Assembly (NCBI GenBank): GCA_015350385.1
Contig: WNKI01000001.1
Coordinates: 11,777,329-11,841,328 of the forward strand
DNA length: 64,000 nt
DNA from: Aculops lycopersici
Taxonomy: Eukaryota > Arthropoda > Arachnida > Trombidiformes > Eriophyidae
Reading direction: 5' to 3'
Translations under genes and position numbers: made by a program
Notes under the pieces: model-generated
What the model saw: only the letters and a program-made list of their open reading frames with translations
Databases searched by the model: none
What the model was told of the DNA's origin: nothing
Shown here: piece after piece, positions 23,483-33,061 of the stretch
Numbering within the stretch: the first letter of the stretch is position 1
Layout: each line of letters begins with the position of its first letter

Positions 23483-26400
23483 TCAATGCAACGACGAGCT
23501 GCTCCTTCCGAAAGACGATAGTGTTCGCATTGGCAACCGTGAGCCGAGTGTGGGAATCCTGGATCGGCCGTAACGCGAGGTGGTGCGCGAAACGCCTAAG
23601 CCGAGGGGGCCGAGCGACGAGCTTGGCGTCACTGGGCCAACCTTGTAGCTTCGGCGCAGGTATCTATTTGTGTTCATAGAGTAATTTGGCGAATATAACT
23701 TGGCCGACAGGTAACCTTGCTCGTTGCCTAGTCGCTGCGAGGGTAGCGTCAAGTTGGCCGCTTGGATGGTTGGCGATATGCTAATTGGTGGTGGAGTTAC
23801 GCCCAATCCAGTGGCCCGAGTTAGACTCAATGATCTATGGTGACGACCGGAGTAGACGTAGGAGGTGGCGCTGGCCGAGTAGAGACTTGTTGAGTTTGGG
23901 GCCAGGAGACCGGCCATTGGAGTTGGCGTAAAAGTGCGCTTGCCCTCGATGAGCACATCCGCAATGGTCTTGTCCTCGCCGAGTGGATTTTGCGCGTGAC
24001 AGGTGTACTTTCCGGTGTGGCTCGTGTCGCAGGATGCAATTTCCAATGTGCAAACTCCATCCGCATGCTTCAGGGTGTAATCGCGTTTACTCAACTCCTT
24101 TCCATCCTTGTACCAGGTAATAGTTGGCGGCGGCTTACCCTTGAGACAGCACAACAACTTGACACTCAAACCGGACTGGATGATACGAGGCCTGAGTAAA
24201 AAGTTGAACTTTGGTGGGCAGTCGGGCTCCTCCTCGAACTTGGGCGGCTCCGGCTCGCGCTTTCGTCGCATCGGCTCCAGGTGGACGGGAGTAAAATCAA
24301 CAGGTCGCTTTCTGACATCCAAAAACACCGGCTCCTCGCGCCAACCGTGATGATTCTCGGCCCGTATCACGTACTCGCCAAAGTCGCTCATCTTGCAACG
24401 ATTGACGTCGAAGCTAAAGTTGTTGTCCATCGTGTAACGTTTCATATACTTGACGCTCTGTTTTAGCTCCCTATTATCCTTAAACCAGCTAACAGTTACT
24501 GGTGAGTCGGACGAGATCATGCAATAGAATTTGGCCGACTGGCCCTCGAAGGCAAAGGTGGAGTTTGGCTTAATGGTGAACCTAGGCGCCAACTCTCTTC
24601 TATCCAGCAGCGCGTCGTGAATCTTGTACCTGTCTGCGTAGAGTTTGCGCAGTGGTCCGTAGTTGGAAATGTGGCCAATGGGCACGATGGACTTGTCCCA
24701 CCAATCCAAGTACCTGTTCTTCATTGCATCACGCTGCCTCCTGTAGGCCATGTGATCGTTCAATGGCTCCCTCCTCTTCATTCGAGTTTTCTCGTCGCCA
24801 TCCTCGCGGAGCCAGGGATGCTCGAGACACTCGTGAGCAGTCATCCGCTTCTCTTTCTGCTTAATGAGCAATTTCTCAATGAAATCCTTACCCTCCGGAC
24901 TGATCTTGTCGAAAACTGGATCAGCAAACGACCACTCGCCAGACTTGATATCGGCGTGCGAACCAAATGGAGTTTGGCCGGACATTAGCACGTAGGTTAG
25001 CACTCCAATTGCCCACATGTCCGTGTAGAAACCAACCGAGTCTTTCTCGAGGATTTCCGGCGCCGCATAGTCGGCGGCCATGGTTGAGATTTTGCAAATT
25101 TCATGCGGATCCAGCTTGCAAGCCAAACCAAAGTCCACAATCTTAACCTTTGGCTCGTGGCCAGGGTTTAGTGGATTCTTGGATTGCAACACCAGATTCT
25201 CGGGCTTCAAATCCAAGTGGATGACATTGCGATCGTGCATGTGCCTCACAGCTTCGCACACGTCGCGCATGTACTTCCTCACCTGCTCCTCGGTCATCTG
25301 GTAACCTGGCTCGTGGATTTTCTCAAACACTTCCGGTCCGGAAATAAACTCGTGCACTGTAACCATTTCGTCGTCATCCTCGTAGGCATCGTGCAGGCGC
25401 AGGATGTTCTTGTGATGCAACAAGTTTACCGTATCTATCTCCTTCTTTAACAACGCCTTTTCCTCGTGCGTGGATGTTGGGGTAAACTTAGCGGCAAAGT
25501 ATTCACCTGTTGCCTTCTCGCGCACCCGATAAACTTCACCAAAGATTCCTTCGCCGATGCGCTCGAGAATCTCGTAGTTGTCGGTAATTGGACAGGTCTT
25601 AATGTCGGCGGCCATATGATTTGCAGGTTGATCCTTGACAAATTTATCATAGTCCATTCCCTCTGGCGGCTCGTTTCCATTCTGAGATCTAATCTTCTTT
25701 CCGTCTGCGTCCAATGGCCAAGCAGTCTTTTGCTTGGTGCGACCCGATGGCTTAGTGGTAATCTTGACAATATCCGAGGGTTCAGAGCGACCATAAATGT
25801 TCTCGGCGAAAACCCTAAACTCGTACTCCTTTTCCTCGTTCAAGTTGACCACCTGTTGCGAGGTAAATCTTGTTGTGGCCGCCCTAATCCAGCTGGTCAT
25901 TGGAAGTTCACGCTTCTCAATTATGTACTGAGTAATCTGAGATCCTCCATCCCAAAGTGGCTGCTTGAAAGTGATGGTTGCAGCATCATCCACAACATCG
26001 TTGGCCATCGGGAACCTCGGTGGCTCTGGTCGATCGGCAACGGAGATATTGAATGAGGCCGAGTCCTCGCCAAGAGCGTTCTTAACCACCAGCCTGTAGT
26101 CGCCGGAATCCTCGCGAGTTGCGTCGCGGATGGTCAGCGTGGTGTGGCGCCCGTCGGTCTCGATATCGAACTGAGCACTTGGCTCAATCTCCTCGTCGCC
26201 CTTGAACCATTTGACAGTTGGCGGTGGATTTGCCGTGAACGGGATCTTTAGTTGAATGCTCTCGCCGCGATCAAAGACGACAGGTGAGTCGGTGGCCAGT
26301 CGGGCGGGCACATGAATTTTCGGCTTGGTTTGAATCTCAACGTCGCACCTGCTAGTGCGGGACCCCGTCTTGTTGGTGGCCTTAATCGAGTACTCATCGG

Positions 26401-29400
26401 CGTCCTCTGGACTGGCGCGGCTAATTAGCAACCTGTGGATCGTGGTTCCGTCCGGTCCAGCCTCCTGAGTCATGCAATACCTGCTTCCGTCGCGCAAGTC
26501 CTTTCCTCCCTTCGACCACACAACAGTTGGCGGCGGTTGACCCTGAACAATGCACTCCAACTCGATGGTTCCATTCTCGACGCCCACCGTTTTCTTTAAA
26601 GGAGAAATAAACTTTGGCACGCCTCCGGCATTCGGGTCAGTGACCAGAGTTTGCGCGGAGCACTCACTGGGATCCGATAGGCCGGCGGCATTCTGGGCAA
26701 CAACCCTGAATTCATACTTCCTTCCCTCAATTAGATTCTTGACCACGCATTCGTTTGTCAGACAAGGTTGGCCAGCGTTGACCTTTTGCCAAGTGTCCGA
26801 GCCAACCTCCTTCTTCTCAATAAAGTAGCCAGTAATGCGAGATCCTCCATCCGATTGCGGCTTGTCCCACTCGAGTTGCACTGAGTCCTCGGTGAGGGGC
26901 GTGGCCACGGGTTTTCCTGGTGGCGATGGTGGATCAAAAGGCAACTTGGCCACAACGCTAGTCTCGCTCTTCAGCGGCTTTGATTGGCCATTGTCATTGA
27001 CGGCCATCACACGGAACTCGTAGGCTTGGTCCCTGCTCAGGCCGGTTACGTTGAAGTTGGTGTCCTTACAGGCACCCGTTACCTCGATCCAAGCGTCCTC
27101 CCCTTGGCTAGTGTCGCGACGCTCGACAATGTAATGAGTCACCTTGTTGCCTCCGTCGTCGGCGGGTGGGCGCCACGAAAGAGCCACGGAGTTTTCAGTT
27201 ACGTCGCCAATCTCCAGCGGTCCCTGTGGGGCGCCTGGGACACCTGTTACATCGAGATCAAACTGAGCCTCACCTGTGCCTATCTTGTTCTTAAGTTCAA
27301 TTTTGTATCGGCCAGCGTTCTTGTCCTTGTGCGCATCCGGTATGGTAACAGTCAGGTAGTCATCGAACACAGTGTACTTTGGTCCGCCCGGAAGTCCGCC
27401 CGATCCGCTCTCGCTAACCACCTCGCCAGTGTCCATGTTGACGATTTTAAACTCAGTCGGCTCACCTGTAAAGTGGATCTTAACCTTTGCCGTCTCGCCC
27501 TGGCCAACCACCACCTTGCTGGGACACTTCTGAATTGTTGGCTCCTCGCCCATATCAAGGGTATTCTTTGTTTCCAACGGTTCCGATTCGCCCTCCTTGT
27601 TCTTGGCGCGAACACGGAACTTGTACTTCTTGCCCTTGATTAGGTTCCTCACGGTGAACGTCTCGTCGTTTGGCCCACACTCACCGGCCGGAACCCAGCG
27701 GCCAGTCTCCATGTTCATCTTCTCCACCACATAACCCTCGATGTCCTCGCCACCTGTGTCCTTTGGCTTGCGCCACTTAATGGTCACCTGGTCGGACTTG
27801 ATCTCCTCAACAACAAGTGGTCCCTCGGGGGCGCTCGGGCGATCGAGCACAACGACGTCCGCTTCGCTGACACACTCGCCACATGAGTTTTTAATAATCA
27901 ACTTGTACCTGCCGGAATCGGCTCTTGTTGTGTTAACTATATGGCACGAGGTCTTCTTTTCGCCAAACTCCAACTCGCACTTGTCGGTTAAACACTTGAG
28001 AGGAGCATCGTTGGCAATCCAATGGATTTCGGGTGCTGGCTCGGCATTGAACCCAATATCATACCTGATGGGCCTGCCCTTCTTGACTACGATATTTTTC
28101 AAGCCATCGCCGGCAATGTATGGTCGTACAAAGCGCGCCTTAATAACTACTGGCTTTGTGGCCTTACTTGGCTCACCAACACCGCCCTTGTTGACTGCAC
28201 GAACTCTAAATTGCATTTGGGCACCCTCTTTTAGGGTCTCGGTTACGTGAGCATTGCATCCACTTGCCGCTGGAACCTCCTTGATGGCCGACCAATCGCT
28301 AGCAAACTTGCTCTTCGCCTCAATGATGTACTTTTCAACGGGAATTCCGCCGTCCTTTACGGGCGCCTGCCATTCCAGATCAACAAAGTCCTTGTCCCAG
28401 TTGACGACAGTTAAGTTCTCGGGTTCACTTGGAGGGTCGTAGGGATCCTTGGCCACCGTGCTCTTGGTGGCAACAAGTGGCTCCGACTTGCCCTTCTTAT
28501 TAACCGCACGAACTCTAAACTTGTACTCCTTTCCCTTGCTCAAATCCTTGACGTCCAACTCGCAGGTGCTCGTGATTCCGCACTCAGTCCAAGTGGTTCG
28601 GCCCGAGCCAACCTCCTGCCTTTCAACCACATAATGAGCGATGGGACTTCCGCCGTCGTCGAGTGGTCGCTCCCACTTGAGCTTGCACTTGTCCTTGAAA
28701 ACGTCTGTCACCTTGAGCGGACCCTCAGGTGTACCTGGTGGACCCTGAACGTCGAGCTTGAACTTTTGCGATTGCTTTCCCTTGGCATTCTCAATAACAA
28801 ACTCGTAATTTTCATTTGCATCCCCTCGCTCTGGATTCTTGAATTTCATTATAATCTTGTCGTCCTTGACAATGAGCTCCACCTTATCCTTAGATACCGG
28901 CTCACCCTTGAGCAAAATCTTGGGCATCACTGGCGTAGTTTTGGTTCCCAGAACCTGGTAGGGAATCTCAACCACCTGCGGCTTGCCCACTTCCGCTGTG
29001 ATGGTCGTGGTTGGGAAGCGCATTGTAGGCGCCTTTTCGGCAGGTAACACGGTCACCTTACAGGAGCACTTCATGTTGTTGAACTTGACACTCCAAGTGC
29101 CGGCATCGGAGGCTTTGGCCTTGTCAATGATTAGCTGCTGCTTGTCGTCGACAGTCTTGAAATTGACTCGCTCGTCGGCGGTGGTTTGCATTGCGCCTCC
29201 CTGGCAACCAACCTCCTTATTGTTACGCGACCAAACTAGAGCGCATCCAGGTTTTCGCTCCATCAGCTCCACCTCCAAAAGCAGAGGCTCGTCCTCGATA
29301 ACCGTTATGTCAACCAGCTTCTTGCGCCACTTGTTGCTCGGCTCAACAAAGAGCTCGGCGGAAGTCTCATCGGCATTCGTGCAACACTTGTACTCGCCCT

Positions 29401-32400
29401 CGTCGTTGCACTTTGCCTTCTTGATTATCAACCTCCGCTTCTTGCCCTCCACCTGAATCTCCTTTGACTTCAATTGCTCCGGCTTAAGCTCCTTCCATTT
29501 GCCCGTCTCTCGGTCCTTCCTGTACCATTTAACTGGCGCATCGTACTCGTCCACCTCGCACTCAAGTATAACCTTATCGTCCTCAGTCGCTCTCTGCGAG
29601 TACAATGGTTTCATAATTTGGAACTTTTTCTCAGTAATCTGAACCTGAGTTGTGGTAACCTCATCTTTCTTTGGAGTGTTCATTATCTTACACGTATACG
29701 AGCCACTATCCTCAAATTGACAATCCTTGACGCGCAAAATTTTCTTACCAAACTTGTCCAATTCAAATGAGTATTTCTGAGTATCACTTAATGGTTCACC
29801 TTCACATTTTGGATCATCCTTATACCAATTAACCTGAGCACGATGACTGTTACAGGTGGTCTCTAATACAAGCTCTCTATATAGATGCTGTCCATAACCT
29901 TTGGCTAATAATTTGGTAAATTTGTACACTGGATCTGGCTCCTCCACCTCTAACATTGCCGAACACTTTGTATCTAAACATTGGCATGTAAACTTGCCAC
30001 CATCCTCTACATAAGGACCCTCGATTTCTAACACATGCAAATCGCCTGTTGAATTTAAATGGAATTTCTTATTTGGGAATATTTCCTTGTTGTTTCTAAA
30101 CCATTTTGCCTTAACTCCAGATTTTGAGAACACACACTCGAATCTAACCTTCAAATCGCGTCCTTGTTTAACCTTTTGATTTTGCAATGGTTTTAGAAAA
30201 TTATCCGGCCGCTTTGGGTCCTTAATTTGAGCCAACTTTTCCTCTTCAACTCCCTTTAGATTGCCCCAATTCGGGTCACCTTGGTCCTTCTTCCATTTGG
30301 CATACTGGCGATGCTTTAACATTGCCCTAAAATCCATACCCGACTCGTCGCTAACAAAGAGTTGCATGTAGGCAGTGTCCTCGCCGTGCTCATTGCTGGC
30401 AACCACCTTGTACTTAGCCTCGTCCATGGGTTTCGACTTTCTAATACAAAAGTGAACCGTATTTGTCTCGCCATCCGTTACAATGCTGTAGCGGCCGCCC
30501 TCGTAGATTTCCGAATCGCCCTTGAAGAATCGAAGCGTAGGCACGGGATCGCCCTCGACGCCGAACGTCAGGTAGCTGGTGTGATTTTCGGTACCTGAAA
30601 TGTTGTCTTGAAAGTCAACTATGGCTGGCTTCTTACCTGTAGCTCGGAGTGGAGTCGACGGCCTATCAGCCGCCTCCACCTCAATCGCGCTCGCCCTTCT
30701 AATGTCGATCGAGGATCTCCTTCGGCGATCCTGAATCTCGCCAGGTCTTAACTTGTTGTCGCCGGCCAAAATGATTGAGGGCCTCCGTTCCGACCCGCCG
30801 TCGGGCATCAACAAGATCGAGCCACGCCTGCCCTGGGGCTCCGCCGACCCGCCGCGGCTGGAGCCGCCCGATTGGGGCGAGCCCTCGCGTTGCATTCGGG
30901 GATTCAGCAAGTTGGAACCCTGAGCACTGCCCGTCGGCGACAGCGACTCCCGAAATCCGCCGCCTCCGCGCGAAGCCAAAAACCTACGGCGCTCCTCTTC
31001 CGCTTCCGCGTCGTCCAAATCCGCCGGCTCGCCGCGCAGTCCCTCGTAGTCGCCTCGCCGGGGGTCTTTGTTTTCGGTGTCGCTGACACTTAGCCTTGGA
31101 GTTTGCTGTCTTGCTTGCTTCCGCTGCTGCTGCTGCTGTTCCGGTTCCACAACACTGACAATCGGAGCCTCGACTGCCACCGAGGGAATCCGTTGATCGA
31201 GTCGCTGCTTTGCGCTTACAATTGAGTTGCTTCTACTTGAGCCCGCTGATGTCGCTGCTCCCGCCTTCGACGCCTTTGAACTCGAAACACTTGTTGTTGA
31301 ATCTCGACGACTTGACTCAATGGTGGTTGCTGGCACCGAACTAACGGTGTCCTCTTGAATATCTTTTAGTGCTCCCTTCTCGCCGCCAACTCGCTTGACA
31401 CTAACTCGCTTCTTCACCACCTTCTTGGCCGGAGTTGCCCCGTCGCCCGCTAGCTCGCTTGGCGAGCCCGAGGTGGAGCCCGACAGTGAGGATTGCTGCA
31501 GCTCGTCGGCATTCTCCACTCCCAACAACGACGGCCTCTTTGGCTTCTTAACCGAGATGGTCCTCTTAACGCTACCAGTGGACGAGGTTCTCCTAGCGCC
31601 TTGCGTCGGCTCCGTAGTTTGCCCGTCCACTTGCATCTTGTCGTCGTTGTTGTTGCTTGTAGTCTCTTGCTGTCCACTAATCCGATTAGCCGATGATCCG
31701 CTAACCCCTCTGCTTTGTTGTTGTTGTTGCTGCCGTTGCTCACTTGAAATCTCGTCATCCACTTCCATTGGCACCGACGACGAGCCACCACCAGATGAAG
31801 CTAGCGACTTCTTCCTCTCGCCGGCGTCATTTGTTGCCGCGATTTTGCTGGTTTTAATTGAGGACGTTCGCCTAGCTCCCTGTTGCTCCTTTGAATCCGA
31901 CTGCTTGCTGTCGTTGTTGTTGCTATTGCTGCTGCTGCTCGCTCGTCTACCTAATTGATTCTCCTTCTCGCTGGCTTGATCTTGCTGTTGCTGTTGCTTT
32001 GATAAGGCCGCCGCTGCAGCTACCTTTGCCTGAGCATCTCCGCCGCTGCCGTTGCTTTCCCCCTCTTGTTGCTGCTGTACCTTTGCTCGCTTATGTTGCT
32101 GCTCTTGTTGTTGCTCTTTCTCTTTCTCTTTCTTGCCGAGCTCCTCGCTCCTCTTCCGCTGCTCACTTGCTGCCTCCAATTTCTCCTCGTTGGCTTGTTG
32201 TCGCTCTTGTTGCTGGAAATTGAGCGCTATGTTTGCGCTCGACTCGCCAAACTCGTTAACCACATTGCACCTGTAGGTGCCGCCGTCGCTGGCCTTCGGC
32301 GATCTAATCTCCAGCGAGACAACATAAATGTCCTGTCTCTTTGCGGGGCCACCTGTTGCTGCCGCAGATGACCTCCTGGAGCTGTAGGGCGAGGAGCTCG

Positions 32401-33061
32401 CCGGGAACTGATCGGATTCGCTGTCGATGCCCAGAGCTCGCAACTCGCTCTCGCTTGTTATTGGCCCTCGCACCGACCAGGTGCAGTGTTTGTGCTTCGA
32501 GTCCTCCTTTATAATCGATACATGATCGTGGAACCAGGTTATTTGAGGCTTTGGATTTGCCTCGACCACACACTCGATGGTTAGTATTGGACCAACTTGT
32601 TTGATTAGCGGTTTTCTTGGAAATTTCGGCGACTTTCCATCGACCGACTTGCTCTTTGTTGGCTGGACTAAATTCAAATTAATTGTTGCGAAACTTGACC
32701 CATGCCGGTTGGTTGCAATGCACTTGTACTCGCCCGTCTTGTCTATTTCAACTCTTCGCAAAATCAGCGACGCTAAATAAGTCTTGCCTGTTGATTTTGA
32801 TGCTGCTGCTGTTGCTGCTTGTGTGTCTTGTACAGGTATTAACAGAGTTTCAACTCGCGCCGGAAGCGAGCCGCCACCAGTTGAGCTAATCTCAATGGGC
32901 TGGCCATTGTGGAGCCACTCGATTTCGGGCTTCGGATCGGCCACGAGGCGACAATCGAATTGGACTTGCTTGCAGTCGCTCGATTGCTTTATGATGGGAC
33001 GCGCCAAAAAGGACGGCTTGCCACTTGTTGCGTCGGCGGCGCGATTGCTGGTGCCACTCAT
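23483..33061 (-). CDS. Twitchin/projectin-type giant muscle kinase, shortened, single exon
   Basis: Continuous 3192-codon frame from ATG 33061 to TGA 23483. Order by residue: Ig1 ~15-132, Ig2 ~142-278, disordered Q/S/K-rich ~279-808, Ig3 ~809-905, a conserved linker with FRAMLKHRQYAKW and DPNWG, Ig4-Ig8 ~950-1438, FN-FN-Ig-FN-Ig-FN-FN-Ig-Ig-FN ~1440-2438, kinase ~2490-2753, an ISNYGPLRK-type regulatory tail, Ig ~2825-2918, Ig ~2948-3040, Ser/Arg-rich tail. The N-terminal Ig pair, linker, kinase and kinase tail all match twitchin (unc-22)/projectin (bent). The family role is sarcomeric: thick-filament binding, stiffness and relaxation control, with a stretch-responsive kinase. Nematode twitchin and insect projectin are roughly two to three times longer with about 30-40 FN3 domains; only six are seen here. 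The frame stays open upstream to a GTG at 33208 through a GT repeat, but the Kozak-like ATG at 33061 directly before Ig1 is preferred. Kinase keeps the Lys, HLD, Asn and DFG motifs. Confidence 0.95.
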   Translation of the reverse strand: MSGTSNRAADATSGKPSFLARPIIKQSSDCKQVQFDCRLVADPKPEIEWLHNGQPIEISSTGGGSLPARVETLLIPVQDTQAATAAASKSTGKTYLASLILRRVEIDKTGEYKCIATNRHGSSFATINLNLVQPTKSKSVDGKSPKFPRKPLIKQVGPILTIECVVEANPKPQITWFHDHVSIIKEDSKHKHCTWSVRGPITSESELRALGIDSESDQFPASSSPYSSRRSSAAATGGPAKRQDIYVVSLEIRSPKASDGGTYRCNVVNEFGESSANIALNFQQQERQQANEEKLEAASEQRKRSEELGKKEKEKEQQQEQQHKRAKVQQQQEGESNGSGGDAQAKVAAAAALSKQQQQQDQASEKENQLGRRASSSSNSNNNDSKQSDSKEQQGARRTSSIKTSKIAATNDAGERKKSLASSGGGSSSVPMEVDDEISSEQRQQQQQQSRGVSGSSANRISGQQETTSNNNDDKMQVDGQTTEPTQGARRTSSTGSVKRTISVKKPKRPSLLGVENADELQQSSLSGSTSGSPSELAGDGATPAKKVVKKRVSVKRVGGEKGALKDIQEDTVSSVPATTIESSRRDSTTSVSSSKASKAGAATSAGSSRSNSIVSAKQRLDQRIPSVAVEAPIVSVVEPEQQQQQRKQARQQTPRLSVSDTENKDPRRGDYEGLRGEPADLDDAEAEEERRRFLASRGGGGFRESLSPTGSAQGSNLLNPRMQREGSPQSGGSSRGGSAEPQGRRGSILLMPDGGSERRPSIILAGDNKLRPGEIQDRRRRSSIDIRRASAIEVEAADRPSTPLRATGKKPAIVDFQDNISGTENHTSYLTFGVEGDPVPTLRFFKGDSEIYEGGRYSIVTDGETNTVHFCIRKSKPMDEAKYKVVASNEHGEDTAYMQLFVSDESGMDFRAMLKHRQYAKWKKDQGDPNWGNLKGVEEEKLAQIKDPKRPDNFLKPLQNQKVKQGRDLKVRFECVFSKSGVKAKWFRNNKEIFPNKKFHLNSTGDLHVLEIEGPYVEDGGKFTCQCLDTKCSAMLEVEEPDPVYKFTKLLAKGYGQHLYRELVLETTCNSHRAQVNWYKDDPKCEGEPLSDTQKYSFELDKFGKKILRVKDCQFEDSGSYTCKIMNTPKKDEVTTTQVQITEKKFQIMKPLYSQRATEDDKVILECEVDEYDAPVKWYRKDRETGKWKELKPEQLKSKEIQVEGKKRRLIIKKAKCNDEGEYKCCTNADETSAELFVEPSNKWRKKLVDITVIEDEPLLLEVELMERKPGCALVWSRNNKEVGCQGGAMQTTADERVNFKTVDDKQQLIIDKAKASDAGTWSVKFNNMKCSCKVTVLPAEKAPTMRFPTTTITAEVGKPQVVEIPYQVLGTKTTPVMPKILLKGEPVSKDKVELIVKDDKIIMKFKNPERGDANENYEFVIENAKGKQSQKFKLDVQGPPGTPEGPLKVTDVFKDKCKLKWERPLDDGGSPIAHYVVERQEVGSGRTTWTECGITSTCELDVKDLSKGKEYKFRVRAVNKKGKSEPLVATKSTVAKDPYDPPSEPENLTVVNWDKDFVDLEWQAPVKDGGIPVEKYIIEAKSKFASDWSAIKEVPAASGCNAHVTETLKEGAQMQFRVRAVNKGGVGEPSKATKPVVIKARFVRPYIAGDGLKNIVVKKGRPIRYDIGFNAEPAPEIHWIANDAPLKCLTDKCELEFGEKKTSCHIVNTTRADSGRYKLIIKNSCGECVSEADVVVLDRPSAPEGPLVVEEIKSDQVTIKWRKPKDTGGEDIEGYVVEKMNMETGRWVPAGECGPNDETFTVRNLIKGKKYKFRVRAKNKEGESEPLETKNTLDMGEEPTIQKCPSKVVVGQGETAKVKIHFTGEPTEFKIVNMDTGEVVSESGSGGLPGGPKYTVFDDYLTVTIPDAHKDKNAGRYKIELKNKIGTGEAQFDLDVTGVPGAPQGPLEIGDVTENSVALSWRPPADDGGNKVTHYIVERRDTSQGEDAWIEVTGACKDTNFNVTGLSRDQAYEFRVMAVNDNGQSKPLKSETSVVAKLPFDPPSPPGKPVATPLTEDSVQLEWDKPQSDGGSRITGYFIEKKEVGSDTWQKVNAGQPCLTNECVVKNLIEGRKYEFRVVAQNAAGLSDPSECSAQTLVTDPNAGGVPKFISPLKKTVGVENGTIELECIVQGQPPPTVVWSKGGKDLRDGSRYCMTQEAGPDGTTIHRLLISRASPEDADEYSIKATNKTGSRTSRCDVEIQTKPKIHVPARLATDSPVVFDRGESIQLKIPFTANPPPTVKWFKGDEEIEPSAQFDIETDGRHTTLTIRDATREDSGDYRLVVKNALGEDSASFNISVADRPEPPRFPMANDVVDDAATITFKQPLWDGGSQITQYIIEKRELPMTSWIRAATTRFTSQQVVNLNEEKEYEFRVFAENIYGRSEPSDIVKITTKPSGRTKQKTAWPLDADGKKIRSQNGNEPPEGMDYDKFVKDQPANHMAADIKTCPITDNYEILERIGEGIFGEVYRVREKATGEYFAAKFTPTSTHEEKALLKKEIDTVNLLHHKNILRLHDAYEDDDEMVTVHEFISGPEVFEKIHEPGYQMTEEQVRKYMRDVCEAVRHMHDRNVIHLDLKPENLVLQSKNPLNPGHEPKVKIVDFGLACKLDPHEICKISTMAADYAAPEILEKDSVGFYTDMWAIGVLTYVLMSGQTPFGSHADIKSGEWSFADPVFDKISPEGKDFIEKLLIKQKEKRMTAHECLEHPWLREDGDEKTRMKRREPLNDHMAYRRQRDAMKNRYLDWWDKSIVPIGHISNYGPLRKLYADRYKIHDALLDRRELAPRFTIKPNSTFAFEGQSAKFYCMISSDSPVTVSWFKDNRELKQSVKYMKRYTMDNNFSFDVNRCKMSDFGEYVIRAENHHGWREEPVFLDVRKRPVDFTPVHLEPMRRKREPEPPKFEEEPDCPPKFNFLLRPRIIQSGLSVKLLCCLKGKPPPTITWYKDGKELSKRDYTLKHADGVCTLEIASCDTSHTGKYTCHAQNPLGEDKTIADVLIEGKRTFTPTPMAGLLAPNSTSLYSASATSYVYSGRHHRSLSLTRATGLGVTPPPISISPTIQAANLTLPSQRLGNEQGYLSAKLYSPNYSMNTNRYLRRSYKVGPVTPSSSLGPLGLGVSRTTSRYGRSRIPTLGSRLPMRTLSSFGRSSSSLH
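24800..25590 (-). other. Twitchin kinase domain
   Basis: Gly loop GEGIFGEVY, catalytic Lys in FAAKF, Glu in the C helix (KKEID), catalytic loop HLDLKPEN (HLD for HRD, as usual in twitchins), DFG in VDFGLACKL, and AAPE. Differences from the usual twitchin kinase: the Gly-Thr before the P+1 loop reads Met-Ala (STMAADYAAPE), and about six residues are missing between PFG and the KS-W segment. Confidence 0.9.
30630..32215 (-). other. Disordered Q/S/K/R-rich region of twitchin (~530 residues)
   Basis: Between Ig2 and Ig3 there are polyglutamine stretches, Lys/Glu-rich and Ser-rich runs, then a repeated RRPS/RRSS-type basic-serine section. Its place matches the extended region after the N-terminal Ig pair in projectin and twitchin. 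The RRxS sites fit basophilic kinase sites, but that is inference. Confidence 0.75.

Noticed and set aside
23483..33061. Interpretation of the single-exon twitchin as a processed retrocopy
   Set aside because: No poly(A) tract or flanking target duplication was seen, the frame is intact over 9.6 kb, and neighbouring genes are also intron-poor.
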